DNA of 64,000 bases, taken from assembly GCF_036785885.1 (NCBI RefSeq), contig NC_092312.1, positions 25,004,001 through 25,068,000 of the forward strand, written 5' to 3'. The position numbers were made by a program, and so were the translations under genes. Under the pieces are notes generated by a model that searched no databases, had not been told where the DNA came from, and saw only the letters and a program-made list of their open reading frames with translations. Shown in pieces: positions 22,991 through 36,320 of this stretch; position 1 is the first letter of the stretch; every line of letters starts with the position of its first letter. Source of the DNA: Coffea arabica (Eukaryota > Streptophyta > Magnoliopsida > Gentianales > Rubiaceae).

Positions 22991-24543
22991 GGACGGAATC
23001 TCACACTCAAAATGCCCCCTTTGTAGAATTTTTTTAAAAGTCATCATAATTTTAGAAATTTCTCCGAGTTTGGGTTAATTAGAGAGCTTGTAAACAGAAA
23101 GCAGTGAGGAAAAGGAGACTTCGTTCAATCGAGATCGGATACCTGATATAAATACCCATCCAAAGGTACCCATGACTTTGGTTGTAATGTGACTTTTTCC
23201 AGAACCGAGCAACTTAGCCAGACCAAAATTAGATAGTTTAGCATTGAAGTCATCATCAACGAGTATATTGCTTGACTTTCTATCTCGATGCACCATTTTG
23301 GGTTCAATTGCCTCGTGCAAATATTAAAGAGTGCAAGAAGCATATCTCGTTTGAACTTAAAATGGAACCTAACAATAACTTCAAAGACAAGAAGAAGTTT
23401 ATATAGATGGACTTGCGCTTTTACAGTGCCTGCTAAAACTTTCATACTAGCCTCCCAAGTAAGATAACCATGATGGCTCAGGGCTCCATGAAGCCATTGT
23501 TCTAGATTTCCATTGTTTACATATTCATATACCAACAACCTGAATTTTATAGGGATGTCCAACAGAGGTAAAGTAAAGTTAGTTTGCTAAACAAAAAAGC
23601 CTTGAGGTTTAACTGCCTGATCGGTAAATTTTAAGGGTTCAAACAAAATGTTGATCTGCATCTCATTTAAATCTAATGCACAAATGAAAATATGACGAGA
23701 CAGGTTTAAGCAGTAATGTACCTGTGAGTTCCTTCAATACAGTAACCCAGTAGTCGAACTAAATTTTTTTGGTGGACATGACCAATAGCCTCAACTTCAA
23801 CCCTGAATTCCTTCTTTGCTTGCCCTCTGGACATTTAGAAACAAGAGAAAAGGCTCGTTGTCAATTATTTATCAGGTTCTGTAGAATACTTGAAGGACCT
23901 TATATATTGTTGAGGATTTTTTTAACAGCAACAAGAAAGCCATTTATCAGTCGGCCACGATAAACAACTCCATATCCACCCTCACCAATAACATTTTCCT
24001 TGGAAAATCTGTTGTTTGCAACTTCAAGGTCCCTAAGCGTAAACCAATGACTCCAACCAAGGTGAGCAAACTCAGGAAGACCTGACAAAAGGGAAGAAAC
24101 TGCCACTGGATGTGAATTATATATTGCTCCAGCACCTCCCTTTTCCCCTGACTTACATGCGACACCTTCTTTCTCCAAATTAGTAAAGGAATCATATTGA
24201 CTACTATTATCAGCAGTCATGGCCTTTTCACAGCTAAGAAGCTTGTCTGAATCTTTATCACTAAACTTGTCTTCAAGGGTAAGGAAATCAATATCATGAG
24301 CAGCATAATTTTTGGCTGAATATTGGTCAACCTTAATCTCTTTAATTTCCTTTGATACTTGGGAATTTGGCTAATTTGAAGAGTAGTACTGCCTCTTTTT
24401 GATCTTTTACGTGATAGACAAAATGGCAGAACCAAAACAATAAACACAAGGAACAAGCCCACAAAGATGGCTATTAAAACCCACACCTTAAGGTGAAAGA
24501 TGTGAGTTTTCTTTGACAGTTCAAAGTTAAGGTCGGATGCCAT

Positions 24544-27500
24544 TTTAAACAAATGAAAGCACCTGCAGAAAGAAAACCGAGACATCATGAAGAGAGTTTG
24601 CAGTGGTAACTAACCCATATAAATCGTGATGGCATTCTTGCTCTAGTTATTACTCACTTTTAATTTAAAACGCTATTTACTTTAGCCGAATTTACATTGC
24701 CCTTCTATCTGCCAAGGTGTACATTGTCTTGCATCAGCAAGAAGAAAAAGAACAGTACTACATAAGAGAATTGGTTGAACAAAGGCAACCAATGAATCAC
24801 AAAAAATAGTAGCTTGAACAATTTTCTGGAGCCACAAAGCTTTGACATAAAACAGAGCGAGAGATTGCCCAAAAAATATGATGTTAAAGATGGAGCCAAT
24901 ACCCATGATCCAAACACACAGGAGGACCGTATGCAGACTTTCAGAGACCAATCAAGAAAAGAAATGAACAGCAACTGAAGCAGCAAATAGCAAAATGGAA
25001 GGAAGAAGCAAGAATGAAGAAACGAAGAGAAGAATTGAAGGTTGACTTCCAGTGAAAACCTCGACCAATGCAGTAGTAATAAATGGAAGGAGAGGCCAAA
25101 AAAAAAAAATCACGTGCAAGGAGACCAAACTTTCCACCAATCACCTCTTACCACATCATTGGAAAGCCAATCACCTCTCGCCACATGGGCGGACGATGAT
25201 TCCCAGGTGGCACCCGAGCCTCCACTCTTAGTATGTATGGTTGATGACAAAGTCCAATTGATCAAAGTCCAATCGAGTTGAATAAAGTAGAATAGAAGAT
25301 TAGGATTTGATTTTTTTTTTTCATCAAGTTTTAAACAAGCTTCTACTAAGCTGAGCTTTAGCAACTGAATTGTTTGTCTATGTAAATTTTAAGCTTTCAG
25401 CTTACAAAAAGCTAATTTGCACCGGAAAAAGGTTAAACAAGCACTCAAACCTTATTCAAGTTTAATTATATTTTTTTCGCAAATGAACGCCTAATAACGT
25501 GTTGTTTAGTTGAAGAAATTGAAATAAATGTAAAGAACAAAAGAATTTGAAATAAAATTATGGAGAGCAACAACGTAAAAGGAAAAAGCAGTTTCAACAA
25601 TTTGAAGGGGGGGGTGCAACTGCATATATGAGACCAATTAATTAAGACCAATTAATTAAGGATTAATATTTTATACACCGTCACCATTCGATACATGACA
25701 ACTCATCTGAATTTAAATTTAAATTTCAAATTTTACTCATATACCATGCATCCAATCGTAATAGTGTATACACTATCAGTATACATAAGATTTACTCGTT
25801 AATAAAACTAAGAAATTTTACTAGTTGCAATGAAACATACTTATCGTTATACTATGTAAGAATCCGTTGTGATCAAAGGTTATGTTTGAATTTCAACCGC
25901 AAAGATAAAGATAGTTTGAAAAGGTAAAAATGTTTAAAGTGTAATTGAAAATTATCCAAAATCCTCTTCTAAAACTTATCCAAGATGATAAAACATTTTA
26001 AAGTATCAATTAGACCCCTCATCTCTCGAATCTATATATGTTTGTGAAAAATCCCTTAAGTAATGCTTCTGATTTCTCTCTCGACTTAAGTTCAATCTGA
26101 ATTATCAAGTCAAGTTTATCCATCAATCACTTTGCGTCCAATCTAATCTAAAATAATTTTATTTTAGACTAACTATTTATATAATTTGGTGGGCATAATA
26201 CGACTTAATCACATGTTTCTTACAGAGATAATAATGCCCGAAAATGATAGATAGATAAGAAACTTAAGTGGTTTTTTTCAAAGTTTTGTAGAAACTATTC
26301 AGATTTGGTGTTTTTTGCTAGGGACATTTCTTTATAATCTCATAAATAAGTTCAAATCTGCATAATTGTTAAAGATCTGAATTGAAACTATCTCGATTAT
26401 AAAAAAATTGGTGCAAATAATATTTTCTAAATCTGAAATCATATAAAATGGTAACTAAAATCAGAAGAAATTCCTCATACGAATTCGAATTGCAAACTAT
26501 AGGTAGAAACTGCTTAATGATATTTTTCAATGTTTACTTGTATGAGTATCCGATATAGCAATTCTACTTAATTGACTCGTTTGAACTATGAATAATAGTT
26601 GATTCAATTAAATCAAGAAACATTATTTATCATTGTACAGCATATAATTATGAGTAAATGAATTCATACAATGCAATCAAAATGGTGCTATAGTTAAAGC
26701 ATTTAAACTCATCAAGTTCCACTGCAAATTCTTTTAGATAGTATAAAAAGTAAATTTTTTGTATTTGAAACTATATAAACAGTAGAATACAAGAACGAGA
26801 TCATAACAGGGAAAGCAAATAGAGTGCAAATGACATTTTAGTACTATGTAGCATGATTAATTTTCTTTTTTAGTTTCAATGAAGTACAAAATTCTAAGTT
26901 AATAAATTTTACAATTATAAAATTCTCAATTAAAATAAACACAAGCTGAATTCCAAATCATATTACATGAAAAAATAACTACTTCAACCATACTATATCC
27001 ATAATATACAATGCCATAATAATTCTGTTCAACCATAAAAAAATTTGTCAAGCATTAAACTATCAGCAGAATCACCAGGCCTCAACTCCATCCTTCTTGC
27101 TATGCTCATTGCAACACCCACACCCATATGCCTATTGCCTCAAACCCGCAAGTTTCAATCGCTTTCATCGATTTTTCATACCTTGGTTTCAACAGTACTG
27201 ATTAGCGTTTTCAAGCAATCTGAGACCTTAGAAGAAGATGTCAAGGTTGGGGCTTCTTCATGGTAATTGTCGGATCATACCCTTTTTTTTTTCTTTTTTT
27301 TTTTCCACTTGAGAATTTGGATTCCTAGCTACTTGGTAGCAACAAGACATCGGGAATTCTGGAAATTCAAACTCTTTTCTTTTGAGAACTGTCAAAATAT
27401 ATCATGCTTCTACATGATTCAGTTTGAGTGATATATAGTATGTGATGGTATGTGTAGGTGGTGAATCACGACATATGAGAAAGTCTTTTTTTTTTGGTAA

Positions 27501-28591
27501 AATAAAGATGCATTAAAACAAAGTCAAAGTCTATAGAGTAATAGTTAAAGTAAAGTCATCCGTGTGTTGATGATACCTTTTTAAGTCTTGCAAAAGTAAG
27601 GGAAGGACAAAATCAGGATAGGATTAAAAAAAGGTGGAGTCTTCATTGATGCTTCTTCCTCAATTCGCTAGCATGTTTGCACATTTGTTTGCTTTGCGGT
27701 AGTTATGGTAAAAACATAACTGTTGGAATGTAGTCAACAGATCCCTGGAGTCAAGAACAATAGGAGAAAGTTCATGAAAAATAAGGTTATTTGATTTAAA
27801 TAAAGAGATAATACCTTGGCCGAAGAGGAGAAGATGATAAAATTGTTTTTCTGATTATTTTAGAAAGTGACAACATTATCTCAAATTATAGACAGAATCT
27901 CTAGGATTTATTAAGAAAAATAATACAATTAGTCAGTTTTTGGAATTAGAAGTATCAAAAAGTAAACTATATGGAGTTCTTGAATAAACCACTCATCAGA
28001 AAAAAAAAAACTACATTCGAAGCAGACAAATCCAAAGAACCCACCTCAATTTAAAGGAAAAGCTACGTCTTCTACCAAATATTTAATAACTATAATAAAA
28101 CCAAAGAGGTGAAACCGAAAAAGAAAAAAGGATATCGGCTTAACATAGGGGCATAAATATGATAATGATTGTTCAAATAATAATTAAGTTAATTAATTGT
28201 AATTAAAATCCAATTATGTAAACATCCAATTAATTCCTTAACGGATGAGAAAGGTTTTCAGGAAATTGGAAGGTTTGGAGGTTAGTATAATAAATGATTA
28301 AAAGGGCTTTTATATAATTCTATCAAAACACAAAACTTAATTCAGTTGTACTTGATACTGTACCAAACATTGTAACATACCAAACTTGCCATTAACCTTA
28401 AATGTCTGAAAGGTTATATAAGTAATTATAGTGAAATTAAAGTTGTAATGACTTGTACTCAATGTTTCAATTACACTTCAAACACTCTAACATTCCCAAA
28501 ATAACCCCATACTTGCGGTTGAAATCTAAAAACCGTTTTTGTCTTAAACTCGTTCTTATATAGTATAAGAATATATATATATATATATATA
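24544..28591. other. RLK upstream region and AT-rich spacer
   Basis: The first few hundred bases (24544-25145) are probably the old leader and promoter of the kinase relic. Beyond that I see no supportable gene. An open frame at 27045-27266 has no recognised motif. Minor features are a duplicated ACCAATTAATTAAG near 25630-25660, an AAATTT run near 25715, and long poly-T at 27283-27303. Confidence 0.55.
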
Positions 28592-29655
28592 GGGTTATTA
28601 TTACTTCACCCCCCTTAACGTTTGGTGTAACTATCAATTTCTCTCTTAACGTTATCTTTTATTCACGTTACCCCCAAGACTAACAATCATATTTAACGGA
28701 GTTTGTTAATTAAAGTGAAAAGACATGTTTAATTCTTAAAATTATAATCATTTTACCCCTATAAAACTATAGTTTCATTATCAATTTACCCCCTAGAGTT
28801 ATTTTTTAGGCAATTTATCCTACCATTAAACCAATTTAGCAAATTAAAAAACTTTGGAAGAAAATACCCTCCTCGTTGCATAATAAAAATAATAAAAAAT
28901 TTAGAATGGCCTTTCTCCTTTTAGTATCAAGGAAAAAAATCAAAATATTAATTTCTTTCTTCTTGATAATCTTATTAATATAAAAAAAGAATAGAAAGAT
29001 GGCCATAGGAGGAAGGGGAGGAGGAGAGGGAGAGAGCTCAATTCTTTTTTTAAAAATTACAAATAAGAAAGAATTAAATATTTTTATTATTTTAAAATTA
29101 TTTCATTTTTCTATTTACTACCAAATTCCAATTCCAATCCTGACAACCTTAATGTAATACGATAATGTTAGACTTTTTTGTTATTTTCTTTCTTTGCAAA
29201 ATCTAATTTTGTTTCTTCTTCTTTTCTATCTCTTTTTCTTTTCCCAATATTAATAAGTGTGAAAAAAGGAAATTTGAGAAAACCCTTTTATTTTTATGTT
29301 TTTCGATCTCTTAAAGTGAAAAAAGGGAAGAACAATCATTCCAACTTTTTTATGTTTAATTCTATATAAAAAGGGTAAATATATTTAAAATTTTTTGACC
29401 ATACTAGTTAGATTAACGATGAAGTAAAATGCCTAGAAAATAATGTTAGAAACTAAAGTGATTGTATCACTATAATCTAAATAAATAAAGTGATAATAAC
29501 AATGTAGTAATGCTATAAAATAAAAAGGTATTTTTGTGCAAAATTTCTTAACATGTTGAATTGAATTACTTATGGGGGTAAAGTGATTAAAAAATAACGT
29601 TAGGGGGTAAACTAATAGTAGTGATATAGTTTAAGGGGGTAAAGTGATAATAACC
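28592..29655. mobile_element. Terminal-inverted-repeat element inserted in a TA microsatellite
   Basis: The left end GGGTTATTATTACTTCACCC and the right end (reverse complement GGTTATTATCACTTTACCCC) are imperfect inverted repeats extending roughly 60-75 bp inward, with CCCTTAACG/CCCCTAACG words in both. The element is 1064 bp and is bordered on both sides by (TA)n runs (28571-28590 and 29656-29674). Elements placed inside TA repeats recall the rice 'micron' MITEs. There is no transposase frame, so it is non-autonomous. The target duplication cannot be measured within the TA repeat. Confidence 0.75.
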
Positions 29656-30163
29656 ATATATATATATATATATATTGGAAGCTGGTTGGAGAAAAAATAA
29701 CATACTTTTAGCCAAAAAGCACATTAGTTACAGAAAATCCACTTATGCTATTGGGGGATAAGTATGTAAACTTTTCACTTACGTGCACAAAAATCTATTA
29801 ATCTAGGTTGTCATATTTAAAATTTTTTAGGGGCCAAAATTCGTCCTTTCAAACCCGAGGGATTAAAAAAAGAAAAAGGTATAATTTTATATACCAGATC
29901 ATGTGCAATTTTCCCTAAACTTAATCTTCCACTAAAAGCAGTTAAACTCTTTTTCGAAAAAAAAAGAAAAAAGAAAAAGAGCAGTTAAACTAACTAACTT
30001 GCGTTATCTTACCTGTAGTGTTTGCTGGGATTGGACCTGGGATTCCCAAGCCTCAAACAACCGTGGCCACCAAGATCACCACAAAACTTGCCCCGCATTC
30101 CCGATTCCCAGGTTTTTGTCCCTTGGTTGAGGCTGTGAAGAAGCCAGGACAATTCAATTCAAG
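29656..30163. other. TA repeat and promoter/leader of the hydrolase gene
   Basis: The interval contains the right TA run, A-rich DNA with a poly-A stretch near 29959, and the probable promoter and 5' leader of the gene starting at 30164. No clear TATA position could be assigned. Confidence 0.5.
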
Positions 30164-33100
30164 ATGAGTTTGGCTTTGCCATGGCTGCAAATGGCACCAC
30201 CATCACTTACTCTACAGACAAGACCAACAAAACTTGATACAAAATCAAGGCATTCCTTCAGCTGCTTCTGCTCTGCTGCTGTTTCTGAAGCTGGCTTACA
30301 ACCATCTTCTGCAATACAATTTTCTTCCAATTCCTCCACCTACCGCCCTGCTGTCATTCTTCCAGTGAGTATACTTAATTTCCGTTCCTCTTCACACTCA
30401 TATATGCTACAAAATTTGTTATATCCTGTTATATTCTGCAACTTACCAGTTACAGAAAATGGCCCACATGCCTAATTGCTTCAAACAGGTAGTCAATGCT
30501 GTATCATTCATCTATCTTTTTGGTGTACTGAACCTAAATGGTGATGTTAATTCACTTTCTTTGACATGTGATTCTCTTAATGATATTTTCTTTCTCGTTG
30601 CTTCTTTTGTCTGCTTTAATAAGCATTGGAAGAGTTGAAGTAACAAGACCCGAAAGAAACCGGCATTTGAACGGTTGTACGCCACTTGGTTTTGACAAAA
30701 TGCATATTGGTTGCAGGGCTTAGGAAACAATACAAATGACTACGAGAAATTGGCTCTGATACTGGATGGTTATGGAGTGCCAACCGTGGTTGTGAAGGTT
30801 TCAAGAATCGATTGGCTGAGGAATGCTGCTGGTTTGCTTGATCCAAACTATTGGCGTGGCACCCTCCGTCCTCGGCCAGTTCTTGATTGGTAGCAAATAT
30901 TAATTCCCCCTCTCTGGTCCCTTATTTTTTGCATCTTTACCGTTTGTACGAAGTTTTTTCCATGTTTGGTTAATATAATTAGCTTTCGGAGCAGGTATTT
31001 TAAGAAGCTGGATGAGGCTGTCAGCGAAGCAAATGAATTGGCTCAAGGTTTATTATCTTATTTTTGAGCTTTTATCTGATTTCTACTAATTCCCACTTTT
31101 CTAGAGTCATCTTTCAATGAGCTTCCAAAGGTTGTTGTCCTTCATGAATGGCACTCTGTTGTACATATAAGCTGTCTATTACTTGTAGATATGTTTGTAG
31201 ATGCCTCTTAAGATTCAGAAGCTTTTAGTTGAATGCTTATTGAAGAAAAGTGCAATAGCCTCCTTGGGAGAGTATTCCTTGCACATGGACCGATAGAAGA
31301 CAATTTTGATATCTGAAAGAAAATCTTATTTTGTTATTTCATTCAAGTCTTGGTATTGTGGGTTAATATAATTTTTACACTCTTCTCCATGAAATTCTTT
31401 ATGAATTCCTCCACTAAATTATATGCACTGCTGTATATGTGCAGTGCTGTAATTTAATGACCACTAGTTAACACATGAACAGATCTTTTATCATCTGGAT
31501 GGTTACGCCTATCAAGCCTGAAAATCCCATGCGCAATACTTTGCTGTGTTTTTAACAAAAATAATCTGGACTTTACAAGATATTGTGCTGAACTTCCTCT
31601 TACTTCATAATTTCCGCTTCCATTACTTTCTTCCTTTAAGGATTGTGTTTTGCAACAATTAACGAACATATTCTTCTATTTAACAGGACATGTTTCCATC
31701 CCATAATCAGGCAAATTTTGTTGTAGGTGGGGCTTTGTCTTTTATTGGACATTCAGCTGGAGGATGGTTAGCACGAGTTTACATGAAAGAGTTTGGGTTC
31801 TCAAATATTTCACTGTTACTGACTCTCGGAACACCACACCTGTATGTATACTTTGGTCACTGTATTTTAGTTAGTTAGCAGATATATGATTAATGAAATT
31901 GGATGTGAGACAAGATTGATAAAGCATAACCAACTGTTCTTTTCTTCTAGCCCACAGCCGAAGGGAGTGCCTGGAGTTATCGATCAAACAAGGGGCCTTT
32001 TGTATTATGTTGAAAAGAACTGTCCAAAAGCTGTTTATACTCCAGAACTGAAATATGTATGTATTGCAGGCAGGTAATCGGCTTAGCTTTTCGTCATTAT
32101 GCTTATGCTTCTTCCAAATCCTGTGCATATGTTCATTCTTGCACCTTTTGGCAGATCCATCTCTAATTTAACACACTTAATTTTTCATTCCAGGGGTCTT
32201 ATATATAGTTTTCAAATGGTATTGGTTTGGATCCTTGCTGAAATTAAGATTAGGTCCAGTATAATGTCATCTGAAGAGAATGGTCTTTGTACATTACACT
32301 ATGAAAATGTGTAGCTTATTGTTTTTGACAGATAGTCCTTGCTATAAATGGGGTAGTTTTTCAAGAATGAAAGTTTTGCCTCGTATGGTATTTGGTTGTG
32401 TCTACATCAATCCAAATCCACAAAGTGCTTGTCATTTGTTTTTAACTGAATATCTTGTACCTTGAAAAGCTATCAAATGCTAGGAACAACCACTATTTTC
32501 AATAATGAGCCATGAGCTGAAATATGACACTTTTTTTTTACAAAAAACAGATCCAGCGAATGCATATGACATTGTTTGCTAGAACTGGCTAACATGCATC
32601 CTGCTATCACACAGGAAGAGCTGTCGAACTTGCAATGAAGTGGGTAGAGGATAGGTTTCAATCTCATAATGCACATTAGCAAGCCAGGCACGTTGATTTC
32701 TGTCTTTAATGATGGTACTACATACACATCCCACACATCCCGTACAGGGACTGAATGGCCAACCTTATGCAGTTGGCACTAAGGGTTCAAACAAAATTGT
32801 TATTTAGCATCTTTTACAGGGAAGCTCTTCAGTTTCTGAAGTGATTTTCTGTATGATACTCTATTTTGATATTTTGGCCACCTGCAAATTATTTATTATG
32901 CTTGGAAAAAGAAAGCAAAATCATAATGATGGATTAATTCCAAAAATGAGACCTTTTAGCTGGCAGGACAATTGTTTAAATAACATTTTTCAGAAACAGA
33001 CACTTTCCCTGCCTCAAGACATTATTCCAAGGTTCCCTATGCTGTTGCCAAATTAAAAACATTCAGTATCTGTCTTTTGGTAGATCAAGTCTCCCTGAAT

Positions 33101-33984
33101 GATATGATTACTTGATGCATGTAGCATGTAATAAAGGATATGAGCTCCTGGATTCTGAGTAGCAAGCCTCCAATTAAAGAAATGATGCTTGTTTAGGTGC
33201 TTTTTCTTATGGACTATCTGCATGCTGTAGCCTCCTTTGTCTGCGGTGGAGATTGCACCTTGTCAATGCAGTGATTTATTTCATCTCCTAACTTCTAGAA
33301 AGATTTGTGTCATGCTGTTTGTGGACTCGCTATCTCTCTCTCTCTCTCTCTCTCTGAGCTTGACATAAGTGTACGAAATTAAATTCTTGGATTTTGCTAT
33401 TTGGACATCTGTAAAAGTAATGCTCATAATGAAAACAGCCAAAGTAATGACTTTTGTCAAGCTGCTCAAAGATTCATCCAGAGCAATATTTGCAAGATGA
33501 AACAGAGTAGTCAAACAGTTTGTGGATCGGTGAAGATTGTGTTAGTGAAATGTCGTCATGTATATTATGCAAATTAAGAAGCCCAAGCATTGAAAGGATG
33601 GAAACCTTTTTATTCCATATAAAAAGCTTTTTTCTAATCAAACCTTATATGAATCCTCCTAAATCTGGATGCTGAATGGGGCTGTTCAATTGACAGGTAC
33701 ATTGAAGGAGCTCGCTTCTTTGGCTCAAATGATGATAGTTCTGGAATGGCTGTAAGCATTGACCACGAAAATTCTGAGATTGCTGTTGTAAACACATCTA
33801 AACCACCAGCTGCCACATGGCGTGCTCGCTTTGTTGGTCAAGGCTACAAGCAGGTAAATATTTGGTAATGAAGCAGAGTAAAACAATAAAATGAATCTTG
33901 GAGGGTACTTTTTCTTTCATTCCTTTTTTCCCCTACGTTAATTTCCTTAACCTTTTTGATGAATTTTGAACTTAAAAGAGCGTC

Positions 33985-34021
<37 letters not shown>

Positions 34022-34292
34022 GGGTGTTTTTGCATTTGTGTGTGAACTTATTGGAGTAGCATCATCCCTTGGTTGAAATCGGTGATTAACAGTGAGTATG
34101 TTTCAGGTTTGTGGCCAGGCAGATTCATGGGGTGATGGAGTTGTGCCAGAACTCTCAGCACATCTGGAAGGAGCACTGAACATCAGCCTTGAAGGTGTGT
34201 ACCACTCACCTGTTGGTTCTGATGATGAAAGCAGACCATGGTATGGCTCTCCTGGTGTTGTTAAACAATGGATACATTATCTCCTTCACTAA
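30164..34292 (+). CDS. Chloroplast-type alpha/beta hydrolase, PGAP1/lipase-like (7 exons)
   Basis: Predicted serine esterase or lipase; the substrate is unknown. Exons: 30164-30364, 30717-30889, 30995-31047, 31727-31841, 31951-32073, 33697-33853, 34107-34292. Frames join exactly at GT-AG sites to give 335 residues. The Ser/Thr-rich N-terminus (about 1-60, few acidic residues) looks like a plastid transit peptide. YRPAVILP joins GLGNNTNDYEKLA, a typical hydrolase core start. The nucleophile elbow is FIGHSAGGW (Ser in GHSAG), followed by LLTLGTPH. GDGVVPE and GVYHSPVG near the C-terminus supply the likely catalytic Asp and His. All three triad positions are present, so the protein should be active. 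It resembles plant plastid alpha/beta hydrolases annotated as PGAP1-like. Introns 5 and 6 contain CT microsatellites. No truncation is seen. Confidence 0.9.
33333..33355. repeat. (CT)n microsatellite, hydrolase intron 5
   Basis: Uninterrupted TC/CT dinucleotide run within the 1.6-kb intron. Likely length-polymorphic. Confidence 0.95.
33988..34020. repeat. (CT)n microsatellite, hydrolase intron 6
   Basis: Uninterrupted run of about 16 CT units, about 86 bp upstream of the last exon. It adds to the pyrimidine-rich DNA before the acceptor. Confidence 0.95.
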
Positions 34293-34973
34293 TCAGATTC
34301 GACACAAACAATACCGGACGGAGAAGGAAAACATCATTGTTTTCTAGCACTCGAATTCTTAGCTATTTTTAGGTGCTTTGCTGGATTGGGATGGTAAATC
34401 ACTCACTACATACTGGCTAGATTGACTAAACTTGTATCAATGATGTTGGTACATTGATTCACGAGATGTAAATTGGATAAGCAATCATTTCTTTGATCCC
34501 CCATTATCCAAGAGGGGTTGATTGTCAAATGGTAAATATCTACTTCCATAGTGAAGCAACAAATCCACAGTTTCTTTGTCTTGGCAAGCATGAATATCTA
34601 ATTTTTCAATTTTGTAATATCTTGCAGTTGAAATTTTGCTTGCTATCTTAATGTTTACTCTTTATGTTCTTTTTTCACTTTTCCCCCCTTACTGCTAGGA
34701 TACTTTTATCCCATTCTTATCTATTTAGCAGCATTTTCTTTTTTTTTAATGTTGGCCATGTCAAATCTTGTCTTCAGGTTAACCATCATCTTTCTGGATC
34801 ACTATGTTGGACCGAGTTTCAATGTTTTAAATTCTGGGATTAAGAGAGTAATAAAATTTTACAAGTCAACAATCTGATGAAGCAAGAAACAACACAATTG
34901 ATATAAGTCATATTACAATAATTTAACCGTCAGTTGCACATTTTTCTTTTCTTTTGAAGTCAATAACTGTACA

Positions 34974-35240
34974 TCAAAAGTGTAGATGCCACAATCCAAA
35001 GTGTGGCAAATTATACAGTTCTTGATCATATGCATAATCAACAACACTAGTGCATGTTTTGCTTAATTTCCGGATTCGGTTGCTCTCTATGGATTTTCCG
35101 GATGCAAGGCTGAGGCGAACACCTGCTTCAAAGTCTTCTGCCAAGAACAATTGTTGGCGAATCTGAGGTTTGCAGCAAGGGATTCCAAAGAGAACCTCAT
35201 CACTCCTGTCTTGGCTTTCCCCAGAAAACAATGTCTTGGC
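34974..35240 (-). other. Possible terminal exon of an unrecognised gene
   Basis: On the minus strand a splice acceptor (TCCCTCACAG, ending at 35241) opens an 88-residue frame to a TGA at 34974. It contains PCCKPQIRQQLFLAEDFEAG and SLASGKSIESNRIRKLSKTC. Its amino acid composition is balanced and base composition is higher in GC than the surroundings, as expected of a real exon. I do not recognise the family. No convincing upstream exon was found, so it may be a gene fragment. Confidence 0.35.
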
Positions 35241-35544
35241 CTGTGAGGGAGTTCAAAACATACAAGAACAGTGAAGGAACTGAACGGATGAAACTAGAAT
35301 TACTTAAAATTCTCAAAAAGCCTTTTGGAAATTGAAAGCATAAAGCCAGTTGGCTCAGTATATGCAACATGCATGGCCATCTGGAGTCGTTGATGTTTTA
35401 GGATAGACTGCAGAAAAGTCACTGGTGCATGCTTTATAATCTTGTTCACAAAGTGATTCTAGTCCACAGTAGCTAACTGATGCATATATCAACTTGATCT
35501 ACGTGCTGACTAACATCTATCATGCTCCAAGATGAGCCAATGCA

Positions 35545-35582
35545 ACCCCACCCCACCCCACCCCACCCCACCCCCACCCCAC
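35545..35582. repeat. (CCCCA)n microsatellite
   Basis: About seven CCCCA units with one extra C. The G-rich complement could fold as a G-quadruplex. It is not the plant telomere repeat. Confidence 0.95.
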
Positions 35583-36178
35583 CAAATTAGTCATTGAAAT
35601 TTTAAGGGATGGATTATGTTACTGTCAAGAGCAGTTCTTTACTAGCCATATAGCTCAAAAGTCTCAAACAGAAACATAGAAGTTGAAGATGCTGAGAAAT
35701 AGTAGTAGTCTTGAAATTGCCATACTTACTATTCTGGTGGACCATTACTAAATCGATGTAGATGAATCCAATCATGGATTTATCATGATCATCGTCTTCA
35801 GCCTCCTCTTCTTCACCATGATGAACATTAGACTCCATATAGTTGCTCTCTATCATTATGGCCAACGCATCTATAACATTAGACTCCATACAGCTGGTGA
35901 TGTGAAGGGCTGTCATCATTTTTTTTTTGGTTAGAAATCTTGAAGAATGGTAAGTTGGTAGGTGAGACTTTTATCATAAAATACTTACCAGATGATGGAA
36001 GGTGAAAATTTTGTTAAATCATATCCCTTTTACGAGATATTACCAACACAATTTTGGAAAAAGTAACTAATGCATATACATAGTAAATCTATGCATTTAT
36101 CTTTTTGCTATAATTATAAGAATTGCTCCTTAAAATGGAGATACCACAGACAAACATATCGCTATTAGTAGTTCTAAA

Positions 36179-36284
36179 CAATGTTTTAAAAGGCGAAAGC
36201 ATTGGACAAGACGTTTTGTGTCCACACAGTCAGGACAAAACGCCTCACAAAATTATATTTTTAAATATTTTAAAAATATAAAAT

Positions 36285-36320
<36 letters not shown>

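Larger units (their letters stand above)
14992..24543 (-). pseudogene. Receptor-like protein kinase relic interrupted by a hAT element
   Basis: The pieces match the plant membrane RLK group of At2g42960/At5g18500/At3g59110 type. From ATG 24543: MASDLNFELSKK, then a membrane helix (about residues 17-40). A 1-nt frameshift near 24358 follows, then the juxtamembrane frame and kinase glycine loop GEGGYGVVYRG with VAVKK (24220-23906). Further exons: 23831-23722 ([27 protein letters not shown]), about 23541-23425 ([17 protein letters not shown]), 23318-23140 ([18 protein letters not shown]), 21602-21470 ([19 protein letters not shown]), and 20879-20788 joined to 15136-14992 (VDWLKVMVG ... [15 protein letters not shown]). 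The DFG aspartate is Asn, about 95 nt of extra sequence precedes YLHEA, and a 5.65-kb transposon splits the last recognised exon. A functional kinase is unlikely. The C-terminal tail exon was not found. Confidence 0.88.
34293..36178. other. 3' region of the hydrolase gene and spacer
   Basis: The first few hundred bases are the probable 3' UTR. The rest is spacer containing one exon-like frame at 34974-35240 (-) and a CCCCA repeat. A second open frame at 35614-35919 (-), with an acidic run and a repeated MESNV, could belong with it, but I cannot connect them. Confidence 0.5.

Noticed and set aside
35545-35582. CCCCA run as interstitial telomere
   Set aside because: The plant telomere unit is TTTAGGG/CCCTAAA; this is a different microsatellite.
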